From NCBI GenBank assembly GCA_015680685.1, contig MNCI01025002.1:349108-413107 (forward strand): a stretch of 64,000 bases of DNA, given 5' to 3'. Made by a program: the position numbers and the translations under genes. Under the pieces are notes generated by a model. The model saw only the letters and a list, made by a program, of their open reading frames with translations, was not told the origin of the DNA and made no database searches. Within the stretch, counting starts at the first letter, position 1; each line of letters opens with the position of its first letter. Below are positions 22,001 to 34,166 of this stretch, in pieces. The stretch is from Gnetum montanum. Its lineage: Eukaryota > Streptophyta > Gnetopsida > Gnetales > Gnetaceae.

Positions 22001-22809
22001 CGAGATTACTGCCTAGAAGAATGAAGCCCTCAAATTTGAGAAAGTAACGAATCACTACAATGACTAGGTTGGCTGCAAAAGGAAATTAATGAAAAAAAAT
22101 CCAAATGGAAAAGGCGAAAGTGAATGAAGCCCTCCAACAACTCCAACAAGGAAGAGAGATGTGGCAACCCATCATTGATGGGATTGATGCCTACAATAAT
22201 GTAGAGATCTATTTGAAAGAGTTGCAAATTGAGGAAATGACAGAGTACATGGAATTGGCCAATCTCTGTTACACAAACCTAGTAATGTTGATAGCCAAAT
22301 GGCCATGGTCAAACTTGGAGAAACAAGTGGCTCGCTCGTATCTGCTATACAAGGTTGAGTTTAAGCATCATAAAAGCACCAACTAGAAGCTTGAGACTGC
22401 TAGCATTGAACTTGAAGTTCTCAAAGGATGATTCAGAGATCAATGATCTATCGCTGAGAACATAGCTAGACGAATGAATGACTACCAAGAGCTAAAAAAC
22501 ATAGTGAGAGCATTTGACATTAAATGCAAATAGTTTGTTGCCTAGTTTGTCAATGCCAAGGAGTTATTTCAAGCAATCCCATGTCCTTAGGATGTGCCTG
22601 TTCCAACCCACATTGAGAAAGCTGCATGGATGGTGCATGATCTTAGGAGTAAGGAGGAGAAAATGAGAGCACTATTGGATGCTTTCCACCTTTCACCTAA
22701 AGTCGCAGTAGTAGCAAGATAATCGCAAGCACCTCAACCATCTCCAGTGTGTAAAGCTAGTGAAGGTCCCTCGGAGCCTCAGGAACCACCACCACCAGGG
22801 ACCATTTGA
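19042..22809 (+). pseudogene. element A ORF3 (Athila env-position / plant transposon protein with coiled coil), broken
   Basis: Extra reading frame downstream of integrase, about 943 codons once solo LTR G is set aside. It starts MAPKQKH and continues with a Pro/Arg-rich, acidic N-terminus. The middle (about 19560-19870) has CYGVD-KEY, YFKIVAYHLNPM and SKVTTFS, which fits the putative plant transposon protein domain found in the env position of Athila elements. After 21590 nearly all sequence is predicted coiled coil rich in E, K, Q and L; its best open part (22105-22386) includes NEALQQLQQGREMWQPIIDG. It ends in a Pro-rich tail and TGA. I see no signal peptide or membrane segment. Role unknown. 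There are many TAG and TGA stops. Confidence 0.75.
20613..21544 (+). mobile_element. solo LTR G inside element A ORF3
   Basis: 932 bp, starting TGATGAAGTGTCATTGAG and ending GTCGTTCATCA, with U3 palindromes, TATAAATA at 20769 and a polyadenylation signal near 20945. The flanking ORF3 sequence aligns without it to the uninterrupted copy in element D around 53910-53935. The target duplication is imperfect (AACAG versus AAGGG). It is CpG-rich in U3, so younger than the host element. Confidence 0.85.
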
Positions 22810-23046
22810 ATTCCAATAAGCTTTACACCATCAAGGAACATGTTGTCCAATTTTTTTGAGGAGTTGAATCATGGTGTTCAAGTTTGTGTTCTAAACACCT
22901 TCATTTTTTGGAATGTGTTGATTCGTACACCTAGGCACTCCATTTTTTGTCAAGTCAGTCAATTTGTTTTATTGAAGAAAAGTTAGTCAATAATCCCATA
23001 CCTTCCCAATTTTGTAAAGGAACTTGAGGATGAGTTTTCATTCAAT

Positions 23047-23056
23047 TGTGGGGGTA
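23047..23056 (+). other. element A polypurine tract
   Basis: TGTGGGGGTA sits directly before the 3' LTR, the position of the plus-strand primer. D has TGTGGGGATA at the same place and E has a matching tract. Confidence 0.6.
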
Positions 23057-23957
23057 TGATGAGTTATTGTTGGTTAGCTACATTGACAAGGCCTCATCGA
23101 CAAGGCCCTGTCAATGCATCTTATCCTACATCGACGAGGCCCAGTCGATGTAATGTCTATCCATTGCCTATAAATACACACATACTAGCTACATTTATAG
23201 CAATGTAGATTTCAGTAGCAGCAAAACTCTTGCATTTTTTCCATTTGAAAGTTAGAATTTTTTTCCTGAGTGCCTACAGCAGGAGTCATTGAGTGTATGG
23301 ATCTTTATTCTAGTATTGTTGTACCTAAGCATGATAGTGTATGCGGCAATAGAGATGAGATTTTTGATAAACCTTACAGCACTTTAGATAAATTACCTAT
23401 TTTATTTATGCATTTACCATTTTAAATTATTCATTAAATGTCTTCAATTAATTATCAATTATTTTCCAGTTACTATGTTAGATAAGTAATTAAGCTAGAT
23501 AGATTACACACATAAGTATAACCGCTTCAAGCATAACATGTATTTGCTTGGTAATCCCAGCAATGTTATTGTTTAGTACATCTAGTAGCATAGTGCTTGG
23601 TCACCCAATAGCGAATTCATGGGTTTAGGATGTGTATGGAAAGTGGGATCAGATTCTTATGTTAGGATTAGTTAATTAGTTAATTTAGATTAGTTAATCA
23701 AATCCTTTTTTATCTACATTTCAAGCATCCAAGTATAAAACATAAAAATGATAAAAATTAAATACCTTAGTTACACTTAACCATACCAAAAAATGTTACA
23801 AGTGTAATTAGGAAGAAAAAAATTGACCTTAAGGCTAGGTTCACTTCCTAAAGGGCTAGTGCACTAGAAATGATAAAGTCCATGGAATTTAACTGGATCA
23901 TACGTGAATGCTTTGTGATTCATATGGTTGGGCGTAAGGGTACATTGTTGCTTATCA
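23057..23957 (+). repeat. element A 3' LTR
   Basis: 901 bp, starting TGATGAGTTATTG and ending TTGCTTATCA. It aligns along its length with 9894-10825 but is clearly diverged, for example AATAGA for the AATAAA signal. TATAAATA is at 23169. The divergence indicates an old insertion. Confidence 0.9.
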
Positions 23958-24119
23958 ATTATTGTAGACAATTCATGCAGGTCTCATGGGGTTAAAACTG
24001 GGGCTAAGAACTATTTTTTATGGAGGTGACATAGACAAGATGATCAATGATTAAGGTTGATTTTCCATCAATATTACCTTCTAAAGTTGAAAAATTTTTA
24101 GGATCACCAAAAATAAGGT

Positions 24120-24605
24120 TCATATGCTAGGTTAGGAGCCAAAATGATCCTTGGAGGCCTCTAGGATATAGAAATATGTCTTGTGACATTTTTTTTTTAA
24201 GAAGTTTTGGATACTTGAACTTGAATGGAATAATGTCATATCATACTTGCCTTAATCATTGTGAAACTAAAAAAGTGGATACAACAACATCATTAAGAAA
24301 ATCAAGTGTTCTTGATAACGCTTGAATAGATCAATCAAATTTGTAACTACAATATCCCATCTATGTCTAATGTGATCTAATATAGGACATTATATGAAAA
24401 TGTGGTATTCATCTTCAATGTTATTTATATTACACTATTGACATATTATTCATTCTTCATGAGGAATTTTGAGCAATCTATATGCTTGAACTCTCAGGTG
24501 ATAAGATCTAATTTATGTTATACTAATTGTGCATTATAAATGATGAGGAATAGTAGCAAATAAATATTTTACCTTTGAATTGAGGCTTCCCTTGATACTA
24601 TTCAA
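24120..24605 (-). pseudogene. LINE-like C-terminal relic
   Basis: On the minus strand one frame shows R-S-Y-H-L-R-V-Q-A-Y-R, then I-I-C-Q-x-C, then IEDEYHIFI and C-P-I-L-D-H-I-R. The order Arg/His-Leu, C-X2-C, E-D-E-x-H, C-P is that of the zinc-binding C-terminus found behind reverse transcriptase in many non-LTR retrotransposons. Several stops interrupt it, and no reverse transcriptase core is present. The rest of 23958-24758 is AT-rich with nothing else recognisable. Confidence 0.4.
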
Positions 24606-24758
24606 ATATAAATATATTTTTCTCCCTCTTACATTTTTCTTAAAGTTTTTGAAATACTACTTATTTTACCAAATTGCTAACTTGATTAGGATGAGAATAG
24701 AAAGTATAATCTTGAATATTCCATTTACTAAGTTATAGAACACCCTCATAAAACCATC

Positions 24759-25618
24759 TAATAAAGCATGTTTCATTTGCTTCGACATCGAATACTTAAC
24801 ATCAAAGCCTCGATGTCGGGTATCAATTATCAAAGCCTAGATGCAACATTAAGGGGTATATGCCAACCTATAAATATAGAACTTGGGCTCACAAGTTTCA
24901 ATAGTTTTACATCAGTTTTTCATAGTTTTATCAATAGAGTAGCTGAATTCTTGCATTTTTATTTCATAATCTTAGAGAACAATCAGTGAGTACCCACAGA
25001 GTGGATCTGAGTTAGTTGTACAAAGTCTTATTTGATTGGCAATGTACCTGGACATATTCCATAAGCAGCAATAAGATCAAGATTGATTCCTATTCATTAC
25101 AGCACTTTGACTTAGATTATATTTACTTTCCATGCAATTTACTTTTCATGTTCGTAGTTAATATTTACATTTTCATGCATGTTAATTAATTAAGCACATA
25201 AGTACGATAGCTTCGAGCATGTATATGACTCTTGGTAATCCCAACAACACTTAACGTTTAGTAACCTAGCAACGTTATATGTGTTTAGGATGTGCATGGA
25301 AAGTGGGATCAGATACTTATGTTAGGGTAGTTGATTATTAATTAGCAAGTAGATTAGTTGAATTGATTATAAATTAAGTTTCAACCTATTGTTAATCATA
25401 GAATAATAAAATATAAAATAATAAAAATCATATGCCTCACTCTAAACTAAACCATACGTGACAAAGCTACCACTAGTCCAAGTGGGAAGATAGCGAACTG
25501 TGATCAAGGCATAGAAATCTCGATGCCACAACTAGTCCCATCCATACAATTCAACTAGATCATGTGTGAACACTTGTGATTCGTATGGCTGGACGTAGGG
25601 GTACCTTGCTGCTCATCA
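24759..25618 (+). repeat. element B 5' LTR
   Basis: About 860 bp, ending GCTGCTCATCA right before the primer site. The start is set by alignment of TAATAAAG with TGATGAAG of C and is less certain. U3 has CGACATCGAA and CTCGATGTCGGG in place of the GGCC-centred palindromes. TATAAATA is at 24869. Confidence 0.75.
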
Positions 25619-25619
25619 T

Positions 25620-25638
25620 TGGCGCTGTCGTCGGGGAT
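25620..25638 (+). other. element B primer-binding site, tRNA-Asp type
   Basis: TGGCGCTGTCGTCGGGGAT. It is among the best matches in the window to the tRNA-Asp complement, with three mismatches. Confidence 0.8.
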
Positions 25639-25750
25639 GATGCTAGTTATCTAGATTAGTTATATTATACACGATCGTTGTAAAGGTATTAATGATCTAT
25701 CTCTTAGAAAACATTAATATTTTAAGTCACACACATTATCAAACAAAACC

Positions 25751-28188
25751 ATGTCTTCTTCACACAGGATCCATAATGCATCATATGATGAGAACACTCG
25801 TAGGAGAAATGATAAGATATATACTAAAGAGAATCAAAGTGAACAACCTCAAGCAGGGATTTCCTATGCTTATTTAGACCCTTACTACACTCAAAGACTA
25901 CATTCAACTGGTGCAGACATTTGTAGAGGAAATGGAGAAAGTCCTAGAACAAGGAGGGCTTCAAGGCCTAGGACCTCCTCTAAACATAGACAAGATAAAT
26001 CAAGGGACCATAGGAAGAACTATAGAAGCCATGGCGATTCTTCTAGCTTCTCATCTTTCTCTTCCTCTTCAATGTCTAGTTCTAACAAAGATGAATGCAG
26101 GTATAGAGATAAAGCTCCACTACAGGGTTAAGATAAAGATAGTAATTGAACCCAAGGGAAAAATCAAAGACATCACAATGAGCATAGACAAGATCATCAT
26201 AATCAAACAAATAGAAATAAAAATTTTCATCAGAACATGTCTGATGATGATGAATCCTTATTGGCCACTAAGAGCCTGATGCCTACCTAGGCTTGATATT
26301 AATAATATTCCTAAGTTTGTGGGAGGCTATGATTCTGATCCACAACATCATCTATAAGCCTTTTATGATGCTTGTGCCTTATACAACATTGAAAGTGGGT
26401 GGAAAAAGCTTAAGCTCTTTCCTAGGACACTAATCAACGAAGCTAAAAGTTGGTATAGACTGTTGAAACCAAGTTCCATTCACCAGTGGTCCATAATGCT
26501 AAAACGTTTCAATGAAAAATATGAAACCTATGCGAGAGTGTCCAATCTAAGAAAAGAAATCCAAGAGTGAAAGCTAGAAAATCATGAACCCTTGGAAGTG
26601 GCCTTGAAAAGATACTATTCACTACTCCATAGATGCCCAAGGCATGGTTTCTCTGAGGAAAGGTAACTTTTCCACATCATAGATGGGCTTCATAATGAAA
26701 TAAGGGAGACATTTGGGATGTGTTTTCTAGGTCAATTATATGAGCTACAAATCCATCAGATCAAAGAGTTAATCAAGCATGTGGCAAAAGAAGAAGGACA
26801 GCTATGTAGATGAGAGAATGTAGAGGAAAATAACTAGGACCCAACTCTACAAAAGAAAAGCATCCATATCTATGATAAGGAAAAGGAGGCAACTCTCGAT
26901 GAGATGATTTTACAACGGACCTTGCCAATACAAAATTATATCGTTAAGATTAAAGAAAAGTTAGATAAGATGTTGAAATCAATGAATAAGAAAGGTAAAA
27001 CTTGTGAAGAAATCATAGACAAAATAAATGAAGTAATCACAACAGAAGGAGGAAAAAGAACCAAGAAATAGCTAGGAACACTTTTTGGCAAGAAGGGGAA
27101 ATGACCGTAGAAGAAGAGGTTATAGACTCAACCATTGAAGAGGATGGTGGATGTGACATTTGCCTATATGACCATCCAAAGGGCCATTGCCTAGTATTGT
27201 TACATCTACATGAGTATTGGGCAGGGGCATTAAATTCAAAGTTTGTATAGAAGTACATGCCCAAGAGATTTCCTCTTCCATGTAGTAATTTTAGACAACA
27301 CCAAAACCAACCATACTATCCTAGGGGGACTTATTACTAGCCTCAACACTAGCATCAACTAGAGTGGCAACAACCATAGTCGTGGGAGAGGCCACCACCA
27401 AACCAGCCGTACCCTTATTGCCAACCAAACCCATATGGATATTATGTTCAACAATTTGTTTCCCAAACTAGTTCTACTCCCTCTACCTCAAATCACTACT
27501 ACCACTTTCCCAAATATCAACATCCTGCAACATCTTATATGAGGTCACCAACTCACACCTCTCATCCTTTGGCATATCCTCAATATTCTCATACCCACAT
27601 GCCACCGCTAGCAACACAAGAAGGTTTGACACCACAATATCAACAAATAGATGCCACTCCTGCTATGAATGTGCATAGACATTCTGATACCAGTGGGCCT
27701 CAACTGCAACAGAGGAAACGTCCCTTCTGAAGGAAAGGCCATAAGCCGAAGCAAATCATGCATGGACCCACAACATCATCTAAGCTAGCATAATGCCAAT
27801 CTAGTGCAATGCCTTCCTTTTCACAACCAACGTCCTCTAACCCTACGCAAAAGCCAACAATCATTACCACTCCAACACAAGACATAACAATGAACCTATC
27901 GTTGTGGAAAGACAGCAGAATCCATGCATCACTGCTAATTGTAAAGGGTGCAACTGTGGGCCAAAAATTCAAAATATTAACACAACCCACAACAAAGCTA
28001 AGGAACAAGTGTATGAACAAAGACCAATCTATGTAGTAGCCACTAAATTAGAAGACACCCAGTGGCTTGAAAATGAGAGTTTAAGATTGTTTCAAAAATT
28101 CTTGAAGACAATGAATCTGCTTATTAATTCTACACTTAAGAAAATGGACCAAATAAAGGACTTAGATGCATATATCTTACAACAATAA
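25751..28188 (+). pseudogene. gag: element B gag, relatively well preserved
   Basis: Starts MSSSHRIHNAS. An Arg/Ser-rich region (SSSFSSFSSSSMSSS, about 26035-26085) precedes the gag domain, which can be read with few frameshifts from about 26290: F-V-G-G-Y-D, K-L-K-L-F-P-R-T-L-I, then W-Y. A zinc knuckle CDICLYDHPKGHC lies at about 27150. A Gln/Pro/His/Tyr-rich stretch follows (27270-27730). The final block 27904-28188 carries IYVVATKLEDTQWL, equivalent to the peptide after protease in A, D and C, so the protease itself has been deleted in frame or nearly so. Confidence 0.75.
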
Positions 28189-28190
28189 TA

Positions 28191-30189
28191 AGCATTTTTT
28201 ACCTACTTTTTGTTTTACAAATTTTTATCATTTTCCTAGTTCTTCCAAAATTTTCTGATTCTTCAATATTTTGCAAATATCCTCAATAAGCTAAAGGAAG
28301 CATGCATGTAAAACAATAATCCATGAGAATTTAGAAATATTTTATATCATAATATTTATTACCAAAATTGGAATTATTTATCCTTATCATCATGAAATTA
28401 TAGTGACTTGACTAAAATTGTTATGAAATACATCAAATTTTGTAAATTTACAACTTGGATAATTTTCAATACAATAGATGAACTAAGATTCAAATCAATT
28501 TAAGATTATCTTTGCCAAATTATATTATACATATATAAATAATCTAGTAAGGTTATATCTTTTTTATTTGAGTTATCAAAATATTTTTTTCCCAAACGTT
28601 TGTTGACCCTTCTTGGTGTCATTAAGCTTTTTCTTGCTTAAACATTCAAATCCCTAAAAGTATAAACAAACATGACACTTCTAATATATTTACATTTAAT
28701 CCACCAAGAGATTTTTAAAATTAGTAAGGAAACACCATTTTAAGATTAGAAAATCAAGGTAAGTATAGATTTCCTTTACTTAGTAAGGATCATTAACCAA
28801 AAGGATTTATAGGGAAACTATAAGTATTAGATAATGATAACATGTATGATCCCTTTGAACTTTCTTTCTTAGATTAGATAAACAAACCAAGCTTAATAAA
28901 CCTTTCCATCTAATCGTTTAATCACAACCTCAAAATAAGCTAACTTATATAACCAAAGATGAAAAGCTAAGCAACGAATCCTAACTAAGAAAATACTAGT
29001 TGTCTACCTAGTTTGACTACATCATTTAATATAAGTGTGCTTTTTCGATTACCCTAGATTAGTCATTTTCAAAAATAACTTATTTTGGTTTATCAAAATG
29101 ATAAAAAATTAATTGGCATCCAAACATACATGGAAAACATCCTTGAGGACTTACATCCAATTCAATATGCATTAAAACACCCAATATAATTGGCATCACA
29201 TCTAGCAAAACTCAACCATCATGGAGAATCATAATCTTGTATGACAAAGTGTATGATATCCTTGAGTTATAATGTATTAAGGGAGAATCCAAAAATATGT
29301 ATAATGTTCATAACTTAAAATGTACTTGCAAGGATCTTAGTTAATGAAAAATAACACCATGTATATCTATTGGTGACTACATTGGACATAGTCACCAAAC
29401 CTTTAGAAATTTGAGTTTAGGTGCTTGGTGGTCTTTGGTAATACCAAGGCCCAAATATCTTCAAATATTTTAGCTAGTTTTATTAATTCTATGCAATTAT
29501 TACTATGAAAAGAAGCTTCTCTATTCATTATAATCTTAAGTTTTGAACTATGAAAATTTAAAGGATTATGAACTTTTATTTCTATTTGCAATATCTAAGC
29601 TACTCTATCATGATAAAAAGTAACTTTTTTGCATAAATCTAGCTTAGATAACTCTATCTATCAAGTCGATAAATAAACTCTTATGCATATAATGTTGAAG
29701 GAAATGAAAATATATTATGCATAATCAATGCATGATACAATAAAAAATAGGAAGATGCCATGGGTAATTAAAAAAAGATTTAACTTTCAAGAGCTCTAAT
29801 GGTAGAAATAATTTTCCATTCCTATTTCTAAGCATCTACACATAACATAGGTTAGCTTAATCAAATAACTAGAAAATCATGTTTATCATCCAACTATTAT
29901 TTTTTCTTGAGTTGTTACAATAAAAATAATAGAGAAGCAATTTTTTAAAAGATAGAATAAAAATTTTGATAGAAGCTAATCATTTTTAGACTATTTAATA
30001 ACTATATCTACAATACTAGCTACATTTAGAAGGCTTAAAGATATAACTAGATGTAACTAAAAATTGATTAACCCTAAGTGAATTACACCAAAATCAACTA
30101 ATTTCTAGTCCCACCTATTATACTCAACATTATAAGACACTTGAAATGAAGCAAAAAGCTATATTAAAAGAAAGAACTCACATGTTCAA
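28191..30189. other. AT-rich DNA without a recognisable gene
   Basis: The first 100 bases resemble the T-rich spacer after pol of element D. The rest is about three-quarters A+T with only short frames. I see no LTR or domain. Confidence 0.5.
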
Positions 30190-31160
30190 ATACAATTCTT
30201 ATTAGTATCATCCAGTCTTCTAGTCCTCAAAAGCTAATTTGAAAATGAACTCTAGAATTCTTATAAATTTAGGCTCTAAGTTAGTTACAATAGTTTCAAA
30301 GAAAATAGTTCTAGAATTAATATAAAAAATGGTTAGCTTTTCATTAGGAAGACAATTTCCTAATTGATTCATCACAAGAATTAATAGCTTCTTGAAACTA
30401 AGTCAAATTGATGTATATTAGTAGTTGTTTATTAAATTCCATTTTTTGATAAAGCTTACCAAACTTAAAAATTTCTTGTGATGCCTTGCTCCAAGAATTT
30501 CTAGCTAGATCTCTAATTTGCAATATGATGCTCTCAGCATTTAGCTCTATGATACATAACTCTATTAATGTTGTAACTATTTTTAATAACTTCTTTTCAT
30601 GCTCAAGAATCTTAACTACTTTGGCTTCAAAAATAGTTTTAGCTATGATAGCCCCCCTAATTGATAAAACAAAAATCATCATGATTATATCCAAAACTTT
30701 AGCTTGAATTAGTAACAACTTTCTTCTTAACTATGTTGCTCTATCACTCAAATTATATCCTCTATCTAGAACTTTATTATAGGTTGATCTTTAAGCTTTT
30801 ACATTATTTAGAATAATTTAAATAGCCAAAAACATATATAGCTAATTTTTGAGCTCTTAAATTAAGTCAACAAACTTAGGATCTTGCAAAAATGTTAGGT
30901 TTAGTTCAACATTTTCTCTTACCTCTCCAAGCTCTTTTTGTACTAATTAACTTCTTAGCTAACTCTAATTTGCTACTCTTTATCCTAAATGATGAATTCT
31001 TTTAGGCCTTTCTCAATCTTAAGCACTTCATTCTTCTTTCTCATCTTTACATCTTCTTACTTGAGGTGATTATTTTCCACTTCTCTTCTTTCTAAGAAGC
31101 CTTTTAGCATAGTAATGTTGTAGCTAGTAACTTGGTCCATATCCTAGATTAGGGTCGATA
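30190..31160 (-). pseudogene. minus-strand coiled-coil relic
   Basis: Read from 31160 downwards the minus strand gives helical, charged segments such as ERREVENNHLK, MRKKNEVLKIEKGLKEFI and KKSLE, separated by stops that are mostly TAG or TAA. The open block 30398-30718 continues with LARNSWSKASQEIFKFGKLY. Composition and heptad-like spacing recall the coiled-coil half of ORF3, but residue similarity is weak and the orientation is opposite to B and C. It could be the remnant of another element or of a host gene. Confidence 0.3.
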
Positions 31161-31166
31161 GGATGT

Positions 31167-32054
31167 TGATGAAGTGTCATGGTTGGCTATGTTGATGGGA
31201 TGCTATCAACGCAACCTTGTCGACAGGATGCCATCAATGTAGGATTTGACCTATTGACGAAGCTTCCTATTTCACCTATAAATACATGCTCACCAGTTGC
31301 ATTTATGGCATAAGTCTCATAGTTTTAGTGAAGCTCTAACATTTTTTTCACTTGAAAGTTAGAATATTTTCTAAGTGTCCACAATAGGAGTCAAAGAGTG
31401 TACAAATCTTTATTTAAGCACTTTTGTACTTGAGCACTGCAATGTTTGCAACAATAAAGATGAGCTTTCTAATAAACCTTGTAGCACTTTGAAATAGATT
31501 AATAATTTCTTTTATGTATTTAATATTTTGAGAAATTTCCTTTAATGCTTTAATTAATTAAAATAGTTAAATTAATCTAACTTAACCTAAATTAAAATAG
31601 ATTAAATAATAATTAATTAAGCACATAAGTATGACTACTTTGAGTATACACTTGTAACTTGGTAATCCTAGTAATGCTTAACGTTTGGTAACCCAGTAGC
31701 GTTAAATGTGTTCAAGATGTGTACAACAAGTGGGAACAGATGCTTATGTTACGATTAGTTAAGTGCTAGCTAGTTAGATTAAATTAGTAATTAAGTATGT
31801 TTATTCATTATTCTTTATTTTTAGGTGACTTAGAACATAAAACATAAAAATGATAAAAATCATATGCCTTAGTTGCACCTAACCATACCTTTACATTTCA
31901 CATGTACTTGGGAAGACAACGATTGCAATGATTAGTTTCACTTCCTAGAGATTAGTGTTCTTAGAAGGTTATAAGTCGACAAAATTCATCCAAATCACAC
32001 ATGAACACTTAATGATTTGTATGGTTTGACGTAGGGTCTACTCACTGCTCATCT
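31167..32054 (+). repeat. element C 5' LTR
   Basis: 888 bp, starting TGATGAAGTGTCATGG and ending CTGCTCATCT (terminal A changed to T). U3 has palindromes around ATGCTATCAACGCA and GATGCCATCAATG, TATAAATA at 31277 and AATAAA near 31452. A primer site TGGCACTATTGCTAAGGAA follows at 32056. Confidence 0.85.
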
Positions 32055-32215
32055 TTGGCACTATTGCTAAGGAATTGTAGTTGGATATGTGTGCTATCTA
32101 GGACTTAGTAAAAATTATTTAAGATCATTGGAATGAACCCTAAATTTGCAATCATTTGAAAAATAAAAAATAATAATCATAGTTAAAGCACATTGAATTT
32201 TTCTTCTAATCCAAA

Positions 32216-33225
32216 ATGTTTTCCTCCCACAGGCATGATGAATCAAAATTGCTAGTGCCCTAAGAATTCAAAGTGGTGTACACTCATCCATATGAGTTTG
32301 TACCCTAATTTCACCATCATCCTACATTAGGATGAATAGTTGTCATGGATGGAAAGACATGAAGGACAACGTTGTGTTATTGCCCTACTAATATGTTCCT
32401 GGGATGTTGCTTCAAACTCTTAAGAGGTTAGGCATCCAAGATCTTCATGAAGAATATGTTATGCAAGACCATAACTATCAAGACTACCATCCCACTAAAA
32501 CACAACACAAAAGAGATCAACACCAGCAGAAGCACCATGAAGCTACGAAGGGGAAATAGTTCACTAACCCCTTATTCTTGCTAAACCAAAACAATAATGA
32601 GGATCCTTTCTCTAGGGGTTCTTAACATGAAGATTCTCCACCCCCTGACTCCGTTGAAGGGGGCTTGAACCTGAACTTATAGTCCACTATCAACAATCCG
32701 AGTTCATGCAAAAGTGGAAGTCAACGTAGGGGCTCAAGCAAGCATCATGATGATGACAAACATGATGATCGTGGCCATGACAAGTGGAGAGAATGTGGTA
32801 GACACCATGGTGGTGGCAATCCTCCTCCTTCTTCATCCTCTTCATCTGCATCTTCTTCTTCCTCCTTTAAATCTAATTGAAACTATAGAGGACGAAACCA
32901 TGATGGAGGTGAATGATGGGATAATAATGATCATAGGCCCCACCATGAATGAAGCGGTAGTAGAGGATATCATAGGCATCTTCAAAATCATGATGATGAT
33001 GAACCTTTGCTTGCAACTCAAAGCATGCTAAACATAACAAAGGTAGTCAAAATTCCAACCAAGCATGTGAAAGATAGTAGAATCAAGAGGTTGGATATGA
33101 ACAATATCCCCAAATTTGAAAGGGGATATAACTTAGATCCATAGATCCATTGTTAAGCCTTTCACTATGCTTGTGCCTTGCAGAACATAGAGAATAATTC
33201 ATAAAAAATTAAGCTATTTCTTAGC
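32216..33225 (+). pseudogene. gag: element C gag, first part
   Basis: Begins at ATG 32216 in a position equivalent to the other gag genes. Conserved N-terminal words survive (H-x-D-E-x, L-G-I-Q-D-L-H-E-E-Y). The H-Q-D-E-Q site has TAG, the same change as in A. A Ser/Pro-rich tract lies near 32830-32875. From 32995 the gag domain begins (L-D-M-N-N-I-P-K-F-E). It breaks off at 33225 where element D starts. Confidence 0.8.
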
Positions 33226-34112
33226 TGATGGGTCGTGGTTGGCTGCATTGATGAGGCGTCATCAACATGACCTTGTTGATTGGGCCTTGCTGATGAGGCC
33301 CCATCAACACAGGGTCCATTTTTTGCTATAAATACACACTCATCAGCTACATTTGTGGCATCAGATTGATAGTAGTAGAAGAGCTCTTGTAGTTTGTTCA
33401 TTTGAAACTTAGAATATTTCTCTTGAGTGCCTATAGTAGGAGTCATTAAGTGTACAAATCTTTATTCGAGCATAGTTATACCTGAGCACAATAGTATGTG
33501 CAGCGATAAAGATGAACTTCTTGATAAACCTTGCAGCATTCTGGATAGTATAAATGTTTCATTTATGCATTTAATATTCTCAATTATTTATTCAATGTTT
33601 CTAGCAATTAAGTTAATGAGGTAATTAAGCAAGATAAGCTAGATAGATTAAATACATAACTATGACCACTTCAAGCGTAACACTTGTTCACTTGGTAATC
33701 CCAATAGTGTTATTATTTGATACACCCAATGGCGTAGTGCTTGGTAATCTAACACTAGATACGTGGATTTAGGACATGTACGGAAAGTGGGACCAGATGC
33801 TTATGTTAGGACTAGTTAGAGATCAATTAATCAGTTAATTTATATTACTCATTAAATTACTTTATCTCTTTCTTCAAAGCACCAAAGAACATAAAATATA
33901 AAATGATAAAAATCATATGCCTTGATTTCACTTAACGATACCTTTGTACTTTACAAGTGTAATTAGGAAGATAACGAATGACCTTAGGACAAGGTTCACT
34001 ACCTAGAAGACTTGTGCACTAGAAACTATAAAGTCTATGGAATTTGACTAGATCTCGTGTGAATGCTTTGTGATTCATATGGTTGGGCGTAAGGGTACTT
34101 TGCTGCTCATCA
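33226..34112 (+). repeat. element D 5' LTR
   Basis: 887 bp, starting TGATGGGTCGTGG and ending TGCTGCTCATCA. GGCC-centred palindromes lie in U3 (about 33245-33310) and TATAAATA at 33327. The primer site TGGCACCATTAATGGGGAC is at 34114-34132. Confidence 0.9.
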
Positions 34113-34166
34113 TTGGCACCATTAATGGGGACTTTTCTTGTTGAAACATGTGCTATCTAGGATTAG

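Larger units (their letters stand above)
9894..23957 (+). mobile_element. element A, full-length Athila-like Ty3/gypsy retrotransposon
   Basis: A 14.06-kb element in plus orientation: 5' LTR 9894-10825, tRNA-Asp-type primer site, gag-pol 10981-18005, internal promoter-like module and leader, ORF3 19042-22809, purine tract, 3' LTR 23057-23957. Flanking 5-mers are ATTGT (9889-9893) and ATTAT (23958-23962), a target duplication with one mismatch. Two solo LTRs have landed inside it, F in integrase and G in ORF3. Compared with C and D it lacks about 1 kb after pol, including the small conserved frame found there. All coding regions are broken. Confidence 0.9.
24759..28190 (+). mobile_element. element B, gag-only Athila-like derivative, 3'-truncated
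   Basis: 5' LTR 24759-25618, tRNA-Asp-type primer site, long gag, then a short conserved post-protease peptide and a stop at 28186. Protease, RT, RNase H and integrase are all missing, and the sequence after the stop resembles the pyrimidine-rich spacer that follows pol in D. No 3' LTR is found before element C at 31167. It is best explained as a deletion derivative. Confidence 0.7.

Noticed and set aside
20613-23957. G and the 3' LTR of A considered as the two LTRs of one small element
   Set aside because: The sequence between them is the coiled-coil half of ORF3 of A, and the 3' LTR of A has its own matching target duplication with 9889-9893.
24768-24989. 73-codon frame in the LTR of B
   Set aside because: It covers the TATA box and R region of an LTR; coding is unlikely.
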